Assembly: GCA_021399445.1 (NCBI GenBank)
Contig: JAJTUQ010000001.1
Location: 4,278,001 to 4,342,000, forward strand
DNA: 64,000 bases
Direction: 5' to 3'
DNA from: Xylogone sp. PMI_703
Taxonomy: Eukaryota; Ascomycota; Leotiomycetes
Positions within the stretch are counted from its first letter, which is position 1; the number at the start of each line of letters is the position of its first letter. A program made the translations under genes and the position numbers. Positions 46,801-58,333 of this stretch are shown in pieces. Below the pieces are notes generated by a model, which saw only the letters and a list, made by a program, of their open reading frames with translations, did not search any database and was not told where the DNA came from.

Positions 46801-49100
46801 GCGATACGAGTTTACGAATTGCTGCCAAGAGGCGCGGCGGCGGCAGGGGGGCCGTGAGATTACGCACTGGGAAGCCGTCCTTGGATGAAATTGGAAGGAG
46901 TCCGGAAAGAGAACCCCAGCGCACCGCCGCCGCGCCCCCATGTCCCAGATCCCAAAGACCGCATCAACGGTAGCTTTCGCCACTGGCCGGGCTTCTGACA
47001 GCTGGGCAGAGCTACAGTACGCTGGGACTGGGTGCTCCAAGCGCGCGGTGCTGTGGGTGCGCTTTCTCCTGTCAGCGGAGCGCAAAGCACCACTTTATGC
47101 CGCTCCAGTTCCAGTAGCATTGCTCAGTGCCAGTGCCAGTGCTGCAACTGCACTCGGACTGGTCTTCTCCAAAGAGCCCAGACTGCCCGCACCGTACCCG
47201 TGGTGTACCAGCGCAGATAGTTTCTGCATGAGGTGGAGTCGTTTTAGGTGGCCCTCTTTCTTTTTAAAGATTCCTTTTGGGCGTCTTGCCAGCAGGGTTA
47301 GAAGTCTTGGCGGGCACGCAGAAAGAACAGGAAAAAGAGCCCTCTCCCGCTTGCGGCGCTATGCACGGGAAGCAATCTAGATCCCCAAACGGAAATCTGG
47401 TCTTGTTTGTTGCGCCACCGTCGAAGGCAGATCATTTTTTTAATTGTACAAATTTACAATAATTAGTGAACATATTATTTCACGAGAGCATCGCCAAAAA
47501 GGAATGTGATCAGGGCCAGCAGAGGTTGGTCATACAGCGAGGAATTTCGGTGTCTCGATGGGAAATGACTGGTCATACGTATCCAGCACCACACGCATCC
47601 ATACAGGACCCGCGAACACGTTCAAAAATCATAATCATACCTCGATGCACTCTTTTCTCTTTGTTTCGTGCACGTATGAACAAACCGCCACAGAATGCTC
47701 CACCTCGTCAATGCTGAACATGCACCTGTACTGTATCTGCGGAGGATTTGACAGCACTGGTCTCAAACCACCGCAATAATCCACTCTCGTGCACAGATGG
47801 TACCGTACCGCGACGGGGCTGCCGCCGGCGTAATTACTGTATTATGTGCTGCACTGTTCGTGTCTACAGTGTCTGGTGGGTTTCCAGCGCGCGCAGGCCC
47901 CGAGTTTGGGGAACGGTGCTGAGACATGTCTACCACTTAATTACAGTAGTGTGTGCTTTAACCTCGAAAGTGGCAGGAGCAAAAGCAAAGGCGAGACCAC
48001 ACATTTGTCGTCACCTCCGCACAGCAGAGCAAAGAATGTACTGCAAGTAATTAGCGATTAATTGTGGAAGCATATTCCGTATATGTACGGTGCAGCCACA
48101 GTACCAGTACAGCAAGTCGCGGGATTACTGATACGAGTTCTTGACCATGAGCCAAAAGGGGACTGTACAAGTGCACTGGTAGTTAGATACGAAGGTACTG
48201 TGTAATCGGGTCGGCACTCCTCTCGGCCTCGGTGAGCACCGAAGAAACATCAAAGAATCCAAATCCGCCTTGCACAAAGGGTTGGTTCATCCGGCCACGG
48301 CATCATCAGCCATGAAAACCCATCTCCGGAATGCAACTTCCCCCAAACGCGGCCTTCAAACTCCCCTTTCTCACCTCATCACCCCATTCATCCATCCAAT
48401 TTTGGAACAAAACTCATCAGAAAGAAGAAACAGCTACGAGCCGTGCCGAGCCTCAGGCCCTGATCCTAGACGCCAGTCCCTGGGACCTGAACAGCCGTTG
48501 CAGTTGCACCTCGCGGCCGGTTTGCTACCGCCGCCAGCGTCGGACTTGGAGGGCAGAACAGCTTGGTCGTCCGCGGCAGCACTCCGTAGTAGGGTCTGGG
48601 GGTTTGCCTTAATCCAGCAAAGCGGGGACTTCATCCATTACCGGCCGCGCAACTACTGATCAATGCAAGGAGCACAACGCACGCGCGGATAGATCTATCT
48701 CTGAAGGGGGCTCTTGCATCGGCCGGTGCCTGTTTGAGATGTTAGCTGTGTGCGGAGGTACTAGGTGTTGTATCTACAAGTAGTTAATAACTCGTGCGGT
48801 AGTTGCTGTAGTGGATTGTACCAGTGTCGGTATAATTACAATTACTGTATGGAGGTACTGTACTGTACACGGTAAATCCATTATCTCTCACCAGGCCGTG
48901 GCATCTCCAAGATCCTACTCCTGCACACCATACCAGCGTTGGCGCTACTTGGCACTCTTGGAGTGTAGCCGCCCACTCGATGTCGTTATCAAGAATGCAA
49001 CTCTGCGTCGATCAACTGCCCTCATGCCTGGTCTGGTCCTTTCTCTGCACCAGACTCCTGTGCTACCGTGGACGGTACTTTTACTGTTGCAAGCGTCGAG
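43895..49100. repeat. Swarm of GTAC-centred short motifs (TACAGTAC, GTACTGTA, GGTACCG)
   Basis: Dispersed, non-tandem short words. Clear examples: about 43905-43935 (two TACAGTAC), 44020, 44150, 44750-44760, 44790-44800, 44830-44875 (five related words), 45225, 45660-45685, 45975, 47015, 47725, 47800, 48110, 48845-48875 (GTACTGTACTGTAC). Many are partly palindromic. The same words occur in the GLT1-APC15 interval. I saw few in coding regions. Confidence 0.55.
45276..45297. repeat. GCTT tetranucleotide microsatellite
   Basis: Five to six consecutive GCTT units; a shorter copy is at about 46072-46081. Confidence 0.9.
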
Positions 49101-51526
49101 GCACTTACAGGTGTCCCTTCTCCAATTCTAGGCTCATCTACACCCTGCATCAAAGACGTTGCCCCTCTCTCACTCTCGCTTTCACAGGGCTGCTTCAATC
49201 GAACTCAATATCCCCAGACACAGCCAAAGCACCACTCCTTGTGCAAATCATTCTTCACCGACTGACCCGAGTTGTTCTACAATGTCAGTTTTGGTCATGG
49301 TGAGGCTCCCCAATGGCTCCCTCCCCAGACAATATGCCTGAGGTTCTACCGGTTCGGCCATTCGGCCGTAGTATATGAAGTCACAACGGTTTCACTCCAG
49401 TCCTGCTATCAACTCCTCGCATTGTGTAGATTATCTCTACAAAGCAATCTCCAGCTTCTCCGGAGATGTTCAAGGACTACTACCATGTTGCTCCCAATAT
49501 GCTCGCCACAAGATCGTCCTTCGTCCCTCCGAAGTGGCGCACATATGATCTCAGGCCGGATGTCTCAGCTCCTGCTCCAAAGCCCGAAGTGCGGTGGAAA
49601 TGAAGAGGCATGCAGGTGTGCGAATACAATCCCACCGCGCGTCTCTTGGGAAAAGCAAGACGTAAGTGCATGAGCCTGGAATGGGGAACGAGGTTGCAAT
49701 ATTGCATGCAAACAAATGTTTTCTTCAATTCTCGAGCGACTCGGCACCAATACCGTGGCTGCACTCCAGAAGCAAACATCTGGAAGATAAGGGCGTCTGG
49801 AACACCTCTGCATTGCATGTTCCGCCGTCCACCCAGGATTCTAGTTGAACACACCTGCGCCATCTTGGGTTGCAGTAGTATCCGTTTACACAAACAGCGA
49901 GCCAGATCAGCAGCCGCAGTAGACGCTCGATGCGAGCCCATAATTCGTTCGTTCGTTCTTCCACCTCATGTCTCATAGGAGCAGCGGACTTGTTGATGGC
50001 TTCATAGCCCACTCAGGTCCACCTACCCCATTCGCCACACGCAGGACCGTTGTTGCTCCAAGTTGCACATCCAGATCCAGAACGGCAAATCATATGATGC
50101 ACGGTGGTGCTGTTGGTGGTAGCACGTACTACACTCATCATCATCCTGTCCGAACCATCGTGCTCCAATGTGTCCCCTTTCAACCGAGGAGAAGAGAGAG
50201 GACCTTTGGCCTGCCATTATCGAGAGCCAGCGCTCGATACGACATCTGAGCTATTCCTGTCTTCCCCGAAGCCCCGGATATGCCGCTTACACTGCTCTCC
50301 AGGCAGTTCGTGCTGCACGACGCCCTCTGTGGGGAGCAGTGTGTCCCTCTCATCTCATCTGGTGTGCCCCGAGGGTACCACCATTTTAAAGTGATGACAG
50401 TGGTACCCGAGAGGCTGTGCTACGTCACGCAGCTCTCACATGCTGACATCTCTCTGAGATAGAAGTCATCTTTGGACCTGCATTTACTTGTTGTGGCAGT
50501 GGGTATTCAAGATCCTAAGGTGAGTCGCGTATATATTGTGAACCAGAAGGTTTAAGTGTGATGTCATTAGCCATATCCCGAGAGCGTCCGGTTTATCCTA
50601 CAGTAAGCAGAGTATCCCGTATCAAAGGTCTTGATGTATGGCGTCCGTCCTCATGTGTGCTATGCCTATATATCTGTAATATGTCTTGCCTCTGGGTTCT
50701 TGTCATACCAGCAGATATTTAGAATTCCATTTATTATAGTAACATATCTGGGACACCATGGCATCCTGGTATCTTGTGCCTTATCACAGTCGTTTTTGAA
50801 TTATATCTAATCCTCGTGGTAAGGCCGAATATAGCCAATACAATTCCATTAGACCTAGTTTTATATCACTGCATAGTCAACTCCCCAATATCATATCTTT
50901 CTGGATTCCTCTCTCAATCCAGACTCTTTCCGCGAGTATACATCATAAACATCTCGCAGTCTACTCTTAAGAGCAGGAAACATAGCAACCAGCCATTTTC
51001 AACCACGAATCTATGATAATCTCCCCCATCTCATGACTTAGCATAAGACTTGCTGTGGGAATATACCTGAATCCATCAAGGCCCTACAACACTTCTACCA
51101 AGCTTCAAGGGTAAGCTCAGATTTTCAGATCTTAGGTCATGCAGGACTGCGGAGATATAACATAATATACATCCTCAACTTTCATCTCCGCGTAGTTCAT
51201 GAAGAGGGAGTTGTGTTATTTTGCCCGTGTGGGTCGGTATATAATATATCCCAATGCCCACTAACGACATATGGTGTACTGTAGTTACGTTTTGATATAT
51301 CCTGTAGAGAAAACTATTGAGTAGTCAACTGGCTTCTGCGGGATAGGGTTTATGATTCTTGATGTAAGTATTCTTCACTTTTTCAGTACGTGGGATAGAA
51401 TCGAATAGCTTCTATGTTCATAACTATTTTGAGTCCATTCGATGACGATATCATGAAATATTGTACTCTTGTTGTTGAGCACAGCCTCTATTTAAAGATG
51501 TGGTTGCTATGATGTACCTCTCTTAT

Positions 51527-51724
51527 TTATTTTGGATAGGTTGTAAAATGGGGCAGTTCGACTAAACGTCCATCCCATCGAATTTTGCTAACCTTGGCCC
51601 CTGTCAGGACACAGATATAGGGCGTCATAAGCAGCCAGTTCAACTGGAGTTCTCCTTTTGTTCCAAGAGCCCCCTTATAGCTCAACAGCTCTAATATTCC
51701 AGGATCGTTGACTTGCTTGTCGTT
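51527..51724 (-). pseudogene. Possible coding relic (65 codons, no ATG)
   Basis: A minus-strand frame open for 65 codons with protein-like composition (for example LGTKGELQLNWLLMTPYICV and GAKVSKIRWDGRLVELPHF), ending in TAA. There is no start codon and an upstream TAA in frame. Other short smooth stretches on the same strand (about 51155-51217, NYAEMKVEDVYYVI) are separated by stops. I do not recognise a family. It could be the remains of a gene or element in the AT-rich block; it may also be chance. Confidence 0.2.
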
Positions 51725-52602
51725 TTATAAGGTTTGGATATCACCGCTCACAACGCATTTTTAGTTTGCGCGGCTGAATATACCTAACTCAAGGAGAGGC
51801 TCGTAGGAATTTGTTGTCAGCCATAGTGGTAGATACGGCAAGTCTTGTTGGCCATGGCTGTGGTGGGAGCTCTTTTGACGCGTAATACTAAAAACGGCTG
51901 TTGAAATGAAACAGCCCTAGAGTCGGGAAGAGCTTCCGAAGCTTAACGAGTTCTTTCTAGTTCAGTATGCTTAGGCATACGAGAGACTCCGGTGTTTAGG
52001 AGGCCGAAAGGTAGTGTGAGATGAACGACCTTCTCTGGACGGTGCCCTAGACTGCTCTCAGGCGAGTGTATACTTGTTGTATAGTTTCATGATTGTATTT
52101 GCAGATTATGGATCTCCTTATGTTGTTTTTGATGGTTGGTATTCGTATCTGTATTATTGCTAGGGGAATTTTATATATCAATAAATTGAATGTTCATGAT
52201 AGTAGTGAATCCAGTGCCTTAGAAACTGATACCATCTGCATTAGGCCAATATTCACCAATAAAACCATAACTACACTTCACAAATCACGTATACAAAGAA
52301 AATAATACACCCAGCTTCCAGAGTTGAGATAAGCGTACATAATACTCTGGATGTCACAATACCGTACAGTTCTCTTCAACCAAACACGGAATCGACATAA
52401 ATTAAGCGTTGATATACAAGTGTGAATTTTTGTGACCTCTTTCACGACCAACTAATCCTTTACCCATCTAACCATTGCACAAAAAATACGAGCGGTTCAG
52501 TGACACATACAAGAAATATCATCCCCCCCTCTCGCCTAATATAATCGACATTAAACTACGCTCTATCCACCATCTGCGTCGCTTCGAGTCTCAGATTTTT
52601 AT

Positions 52603-55081
52603 CTAGTCCGAGATTCTCCAGTTGTCGAACCACTTGAGATAGCGGTAGTTCTGATTAGAGCCAACCATACCCCAACAGATTGGGATGAATAGGATATAGA
52701 GGCCAATGGTACCTGCATATAATACGCCATAGACGGCATATTGAATTGGCTTCTTCTGGGTCCTCATCATCCAGTCAACCACGAAGCCGAATGCCAAAAT
52801 AGCAAAGTAAAGTGCAGGATAGTAGTGATGAACGTAGGTGACACGAGCCATTGCCACGAAGGGAGCGTAGTGAAGACCCCATCCAAGGACTGGGTAGATG
52901 CCGGAGTAGTGAATCTGGTCAATATCGTTTTGCTTCAGTTCGTCATACCCACGTTGCCAGCGAATGAGGTACCAGAGGACTATGAGTCCGCATATACCAA
53001 GAGAGGCGGTGGAGCCCCAGTATACTAACGGGTTACCAAGGAGGAAATATTTGACAATATTGTCGTCCCAACCACACATACGCAGACCGACGTGGAGAAT
53101 GGGCCACTGCCAGAATTGAGATGCGAGGTCATCCTGCTTATCAGGGTCAGGGACGAGAGCGTTGTTAGATGTCATCATGGCGACATTGAGATGAATAAAA
53201 TCTTGTAGGAAAGGGGATTTGTATGCATTGGCATCCGCAGCCGGTACTATATATCACGGTTAGCCTGGGCGATGATCGAAGATATGTAAGGGGTTAAACT
53301 TACGCCTCTCATTCCAGTGAGCTTCCACATTCCAGTGAGTGTACTTATCACTTGGACTGGGGTTCTTGGCACAAGTAACTTCGATCTGCTTAAAACCCCA
53401 CTGCGGCAAGTTGACATTACCGGCGCGGAGGTAGCAGCCTAGGGAGGTATGCTTCAGTCTGAATGCGGTTGTCAAGGTCCTGATTCTTGATCGATCGTTG
53501 GAGCTGACATCTTTGACTACCTCAATGGTCCAGTGATCTTTCTCATCTCCTACAGTGACATTTCCATAACAAGAGACTTCCTTATCTGCCTTTGTTACTG
53601 GAGCGGGTACGTCATGAGAATGGAGATTTCGGCCAGTTTGGGAGTGGAGCAATCGAATAACATCACCATCACCAACAAACTTCAGGGGATCCTCGGGGTT
53701 GTAGTCAGGTTGGTAACGGTTGGGGTAAAACCACCAGTCATTATTGGCATCCTTGTGGTGATAGCAAGTAATTTGCTGCTGTGTAGAACCTTCAGGGTAA
53801 GTTTGGACATGAGAGTGAAGCAGACCACCACCATAACCCATGTTCTTGATCGTAGCACGGGAACCATACGCAACCTCCAGTGGGCTATCTTTTCCAACTT
53901 CAGTGCCCTTGAGATTGGCCTGGAATAATGAGCTCATTTGTGCATCTCCTGGACCGCTGTTCTCTAGGATTGCAAAGTGGAGCGCAAATGAAAACATGTA
54001 GACAAGAATTGGAAGGATAATCAAGCCGATAACCCTAGCAGCGAGGTGGGCAGCCAAATCGATCTAGTTAGCTGTTAGAAAGTTTCCTAGTTGTTTGTAA
54101 CTTCTAAGCATTACCTTGGGCATCTTGACATCACCGAACTTGTTCCAGAGATCTTCAATTGTATAGATTCCAACAAGGGCGGTACAGAATAGACCAACAA
54201 GCTTGACACTGCAAACACATCCAATGCTCAGACCAGTCAACATAAGCCAGGCGAACCATTCCGCACTGAAGCTCTTGTGCTGGAGCCTGTGGAATCTTGC
54301 CCAGCACAGAACGGTTGTGAATGTGAAGCATAAAAGCATCGAATCCAGAAGGATAAAGCGGCTGATTGTTGTGTACGAGTTCTCACACAAGACCATCAAG
54401 GTTACGAACCAGACAGCTGGCCTCTTGAAGTTCAACTCGCGGGCAGTGAAGTAGGCCAATGGAATGCAGACAGCTCCAAAGAAAGCGTTGAAGGCACGCA
54501 TGAATGTGTAGTTGAGATCATCTGGGTATTTCTCGCCAGATTTGAATTCGAAAGAGCCATTGTAACCTGCAAGATATCCGGATAATCCAACAAGCATTTT
54601 CCCCAGAGGGGGGTGAACATCGAAGTAGAACTCTCGTTTGAGGTAGTGAGATCCAAATTTGCCAAAACTACATTGCACAGGTGATTAGTCTTCGTTCTAA
54701 CTCAGTGGAAAGTGTTGGAGCTGCCTTACTGAGCTTCATCCCAAGTCACAATGGGAGAAAGTCCAATCTTCCAAAGCCTAGTGGCGAAAGCTAGAAAAGT
54801 AAAGATGACCGGAGCAATGATAAATTCCCATTCATCTAGAAATTCCAGAAATGATTGCTCCTATAGAAAAGCACGCAGATCAGCCCATCCTGAACAGACC
54901 CAAAAAAAGAAGACATTGGTGCATTGCCATATCCTACCTGTTTCCCCTTCAACTTCTTGCTATCAATCTCAGGAACCCTGAGCTGAATACCATCTGATCC
55001 ATCTGTGCCCACATTGCGACGGCGAACAGCTTGACTATCGAGATCTGCGCCCGAGGCAACAGCTCCTTTGTCTGCTGCCAT
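52603..55081 (-). CDS. PMT2: Protein O-mannosyltransferase, PMT2 subfamily
   Basis: ER enzyme that moves mannose from dolichyl-phosphate-mannose to Ser/Thr of secreted proteins, essential for wall integrity; it usually pairs with a PMT1-type partner. Five exons on minus: 55081-54938, 54860-54730, 54667-54115, 54063-53304, 53246-52603; introns are 77, 62, 51 and 57 nt. The product is 743 aa. The first lumenal loop carries the catalytic Asp-Glu in [20 protein letters not shown], completed across intron 2, followed by [20 protein letters not shown]. The MIR domains lie at about 320-510 ([40 protein letters not shown]). The C-terminal membrane segments contain [20 protein letters not shown] and [20 protein letters not shown]. 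The length is normal for the family. A purine tract lies just upstream. Confidence 0.95.
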
Positions 55082-55849
55082 TCTCAATTACGAGCGGGAG
55101 AAAACGCAGGGGTCGGTGAGGAAGTTTCTGGTGGTTGTTTCTAGCAAAGGGGGGAGAGGGGAGGAGAGAGCTAAACGGGACACGTTCGACCTTTACGAAT
55201 CCAGCCCACACCCGCAAACGAATAGCTTGCGGTTAGGTTTTATCGAAAAATAATACGAGGCGAGGGAAAAGGTGTTCAAAAAATGAGAGTCGAGAAGAAG
55301 AGAAAAAAAGGGCAGCTACAATTAAAAGCAATAACTACTTTGCAGAGCTAAGCATCTCTGCTGAAGGCCTGCTAGGAGCGAAAAATAGGGAAAATGATTG
55401 GAAATATGAATCCTTTTGGTACGCTGTGGTCTCGCTCGTGGAAGCTGAATGTGCAAAGGGGTTGGCTGCCTTAGCCCCCAGCCCGACGGAGCGGCTAACC
55501 TGGCGTCCCGCGACTTTATCGGCTTAAGCGAGAAGACAGATGTCACGTTGGTGCAGTTGGACGATGAGGCTACTTTGGCACCATACTACCCCTTATTCGG
55601 TACATACGTACCTCTCACATATGTATGGTTTCTTGGTGAGTCCTTGAAAATGCTGGAAGCGCACACTTGAAGCGCATTGGCTTATGTAAAGACACATGCA
55701 ATCTATTGAAACCTCTACCTGATGCTGATGCTGTATCTGCGCCGTCAGCCTCGGTACATCCCCGGGGCGATACAGCACATCTTAAATGACAGAAGAAATA
55801 AAAATCTAGTATTCCCATAAACCTATATCCCAATTACCGAGGAAGGCTA
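55082..55849. other. Spacer: PMT2 promoter and MFS 3' flank
   Basis: About 770 bp. A purine-rich plus strand at about 55147-55171 makes a CT tract 65-90 bp upstream of the PMT2 ATG, and a second lies at about 55290-55310. No gene was recognised. Confidence 0.6.
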
Positions 55850-58333
55850 TCACTCTTCTTCCTGATCTAATGCCCTGTACTTCCCGCTCTTAATGCTGCC
55901 GCTATCCTTGTTCCGGTTGAGCATACGTGAGATCCACCCACCAGTGCTCTTGTCTTCATCGTCCTCCTCCACAGGAGTGCCACCGGTAGAATATTGCGGC
56001 CTCCCGTTCCTGATCATAACATGAGGAGGATCAATATCTAGTCCAGGGATTGCACTGGAAGGACCAATGCCACTTGGGCCACCAAGGCGAGCCTCCATCG
56101 AGGGCATAGGTGAGTTATTCCCTAGTAGAGATCCAGTTTCGGATCTTATTGCTGGGGTGGTCTGGGTGGTAGTTGCATCCCCAAAAAGGGTATCCATGTC
56201 CTCCAACCTCACACCACGAGTTTCCGGATAGATAAAGTATACTACGCAAACGGGTTAACATGATACTATTAAGGATAATGCGGTATTTCTTACCAACAAC
56301 AAAACTTGTGGCGCAGAAGAATGCGTGCAGGAGGTAAAGTCGCCATGTAATCCAGACCTGGAGAATAGGAGTCATTTCTCCAACCAGCCAGTTAAAGGCC
56401 CAGTTAGTCGCAGTGGATAAGCTAGCACCCTTTGATCGAATGCTGAGTGGTAAGATTTCTGGAGGGTAAAGCCATGGGATTGGCCCCCAACTATATCCAA
56501 AAGCAGCATTATAGATCATGACGAAAAGAACCACCATTGCCGGAGTAAGATGTATATCCAAGTAAAGGAAATAGGATATGGCCGATAATGAAAGTGTCAT
56601 TATGACTGCTCCGCTCAAAAGAATCACGCGCCGACCCCAAGTGTCGACAACGTACCACGGGGGTATGGTTGACAAGAAGTAGGTTATGCCATTGATACCG
56701 GTCATGAGAATGGCTTGTCTGCCAACCCACCCGGCAGACTCGAATACGTATGGCGCATAGTATGAGATCACGTTGATACCGTTCAATTGAGCAAAGGCTT
56801 GCGCAGACATTGCAATAAAGACTCTAGTACGATATCGTCGGAACATATCCTTGTAAGACCGCTCACCCTCTTGGCGCTGTAGTAGAACATTCATCTTTAT
56901 CTCTCGGTACTCATCTCTGGCCTTGGGATTGTGTATATCGCCTCCACCATAAAGATTTGCAATGACAACGATTCCCTCTTCATCATGGTCGTTGTCAAGG
57001 AGCCATCTGGAAAAGTCAGGTGGATTGCTACCTGTGGGATGTGTGTTTACATACCTCGGAGATTCAACTATAATCAAACTACCAATTCCAAGGAGCGCGC
57101 CCATTATGCACTGCATCAATAATGGAACTCTCCAGGAGTAGTCACTTGGAATATAGCTGCAGAAATAGTCCACCCAGACCGATGTAGCATAGCCTATAAT
57201 GTTTCCAGAGAACTCAATACAAGCAAGCTTGCCCCGATTATGAGGTGGAGATATTTCGGATTGGTATACAGGTACGATGGTTGACAACATTCCAACACCG
57301 ACACCTGCGGTGATTCGTCCCATCAACATCATAGGCATACCTGTAGCGCAAGTCTGAAGAGCCCCGCCAACAAAGAATATACAAGACCCATACAGGATCG
57401 TTTTTCGACGACCAATGATGTCTCCTACTCGGCCAACCACAAGAGATGAAGCAAACGCTCCGATCTCAAGGATTGCAACCATAGTTCCCACTTCTGCTTT
57501 TGTAGGTTGATTGAAATAATCCTTAAAGTAAGGACCACTGTCCACTATCGTCAGCCCCACTATGACTTTACTCTTGAGAATACTGTATTACTTACGTTAT
57601 AATTCCAGACATGACTCCTTGATCGTAGCCAAAAAGAAATACACCCAATGATACAAATATACTAGTAAAATACCTTTTTCCATTTCAATTCATGTCAGAG
57701 ATATATTCAAATAGCAGTGGAGGGACGCAAGAAAACATACACCAATGCCCGGCCAGTGAGGCCGTGCATCTGTCGCTCCCCACCATTCATGATGGCGGCA
57801 ATGATATGTTCAGCCCTGGTGATCTGTCGAGGCTGCGGGTTAGGGATCTCAATATCCCCTTTACTAACGAAGCCAGCTTGGTCCTCTTTCTCCTCGAAGT
57901 CGTCGAGATCGGAGGGGTAATGGACTCGTTTCTGTCTCGCTCGACGCTTTGGCGAGTCGCCGAAGACCTCGTCCTCAAATGTTTCCCGTAACTTGCGGTT
58001 CAGGGGCTCTTCCTCATCTGCCAGTTGTTCGGCGAGATCTCCGGTGTCGCTCCAGGAGAACTCTGAACCCGGAGACGAAGACTCCGGAGGCTGCTTCTCC
58101 CCTACTCCAAGATGCCGGGAGGTATCTAGACGGGAGGGCTCTGGGGCAGATAAATTGCGTAAAGGAATGTTAGCCGGTCGCCGAGGAGCTTGGAGGGGAG
58201 AAATGGTGACGGCGGTGAGGCTGATAAGCAGCAGCCCTCCGCGTGGTTAAGGATATTTGAGGGTTAGCTGCCACGGATGATGACGGCTGACAACGAAGTC
58301 AAGTAACGACGAAGCAGGTGTTGCGATGCGCAT
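55850..58333 (-). CDS. MFS sugar transporter with a long acidic N-terminal extension
   Basis: Sugar porter of the plasma membrane; substrate unknown. Proposed exons on minus: 58333-58275, 58220-57741, 57673-57596, 57537-56294, 56241-55850; introns are 54, 67, 58 and 52 nt. The sum is 750 codons. About 185 residues precede the first helix and are rich in Glu, Asp, Ser and Pro (FEDEVFGDSPKRRARQKR). The transporter core shows GVFLFGYDQGVMSGIITGPY, GDIIGRRKT, GRITAGVGVGMLSTIVPVYQ, IVESPRYV, QLNGINVISYYAPYVFES and YFIYPETRGVRLEDMD, the standard sugar-porter signatures over 12 helices. The cytosolic tail is about 120 residues. Exons 2-5 are firm; exon 1 is a guess, made because exon 2 has no ATG and the frame opens after a stop at about 58245. 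Confidence 0.85.

Larger units (their letters stand above)
42669..52602. other. 9.9 kb gene-free interval upstream of veA
   Basis: The largest empty stretch in the window. Part A (42669-about 43650) is the veA leader/proximal promoter with purine-rich tracts on plus. Part B (about 43.7-50.4 kb) is GC-richer with no recognisable protein; its frames are short and overlap on both strands, and it holds a dense swarm of GTAC-centred motifs. Part C (about 50.5-52.6 kb) is AT-rich and has fragments of smooth minus-strand reading broken by stops, plus the 3' flank of the PMT2 gene. A long non-coding RNA or a decayed element is possible but not shown. Confidence 0.65.

Noticed and set aside
49480..49941. 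153-codon minus frame in the veA upstream interval
   Set aside because: Cys/Arg/His-rich with no recognisable domain, overlapped by plus frames of similar length; looks random.
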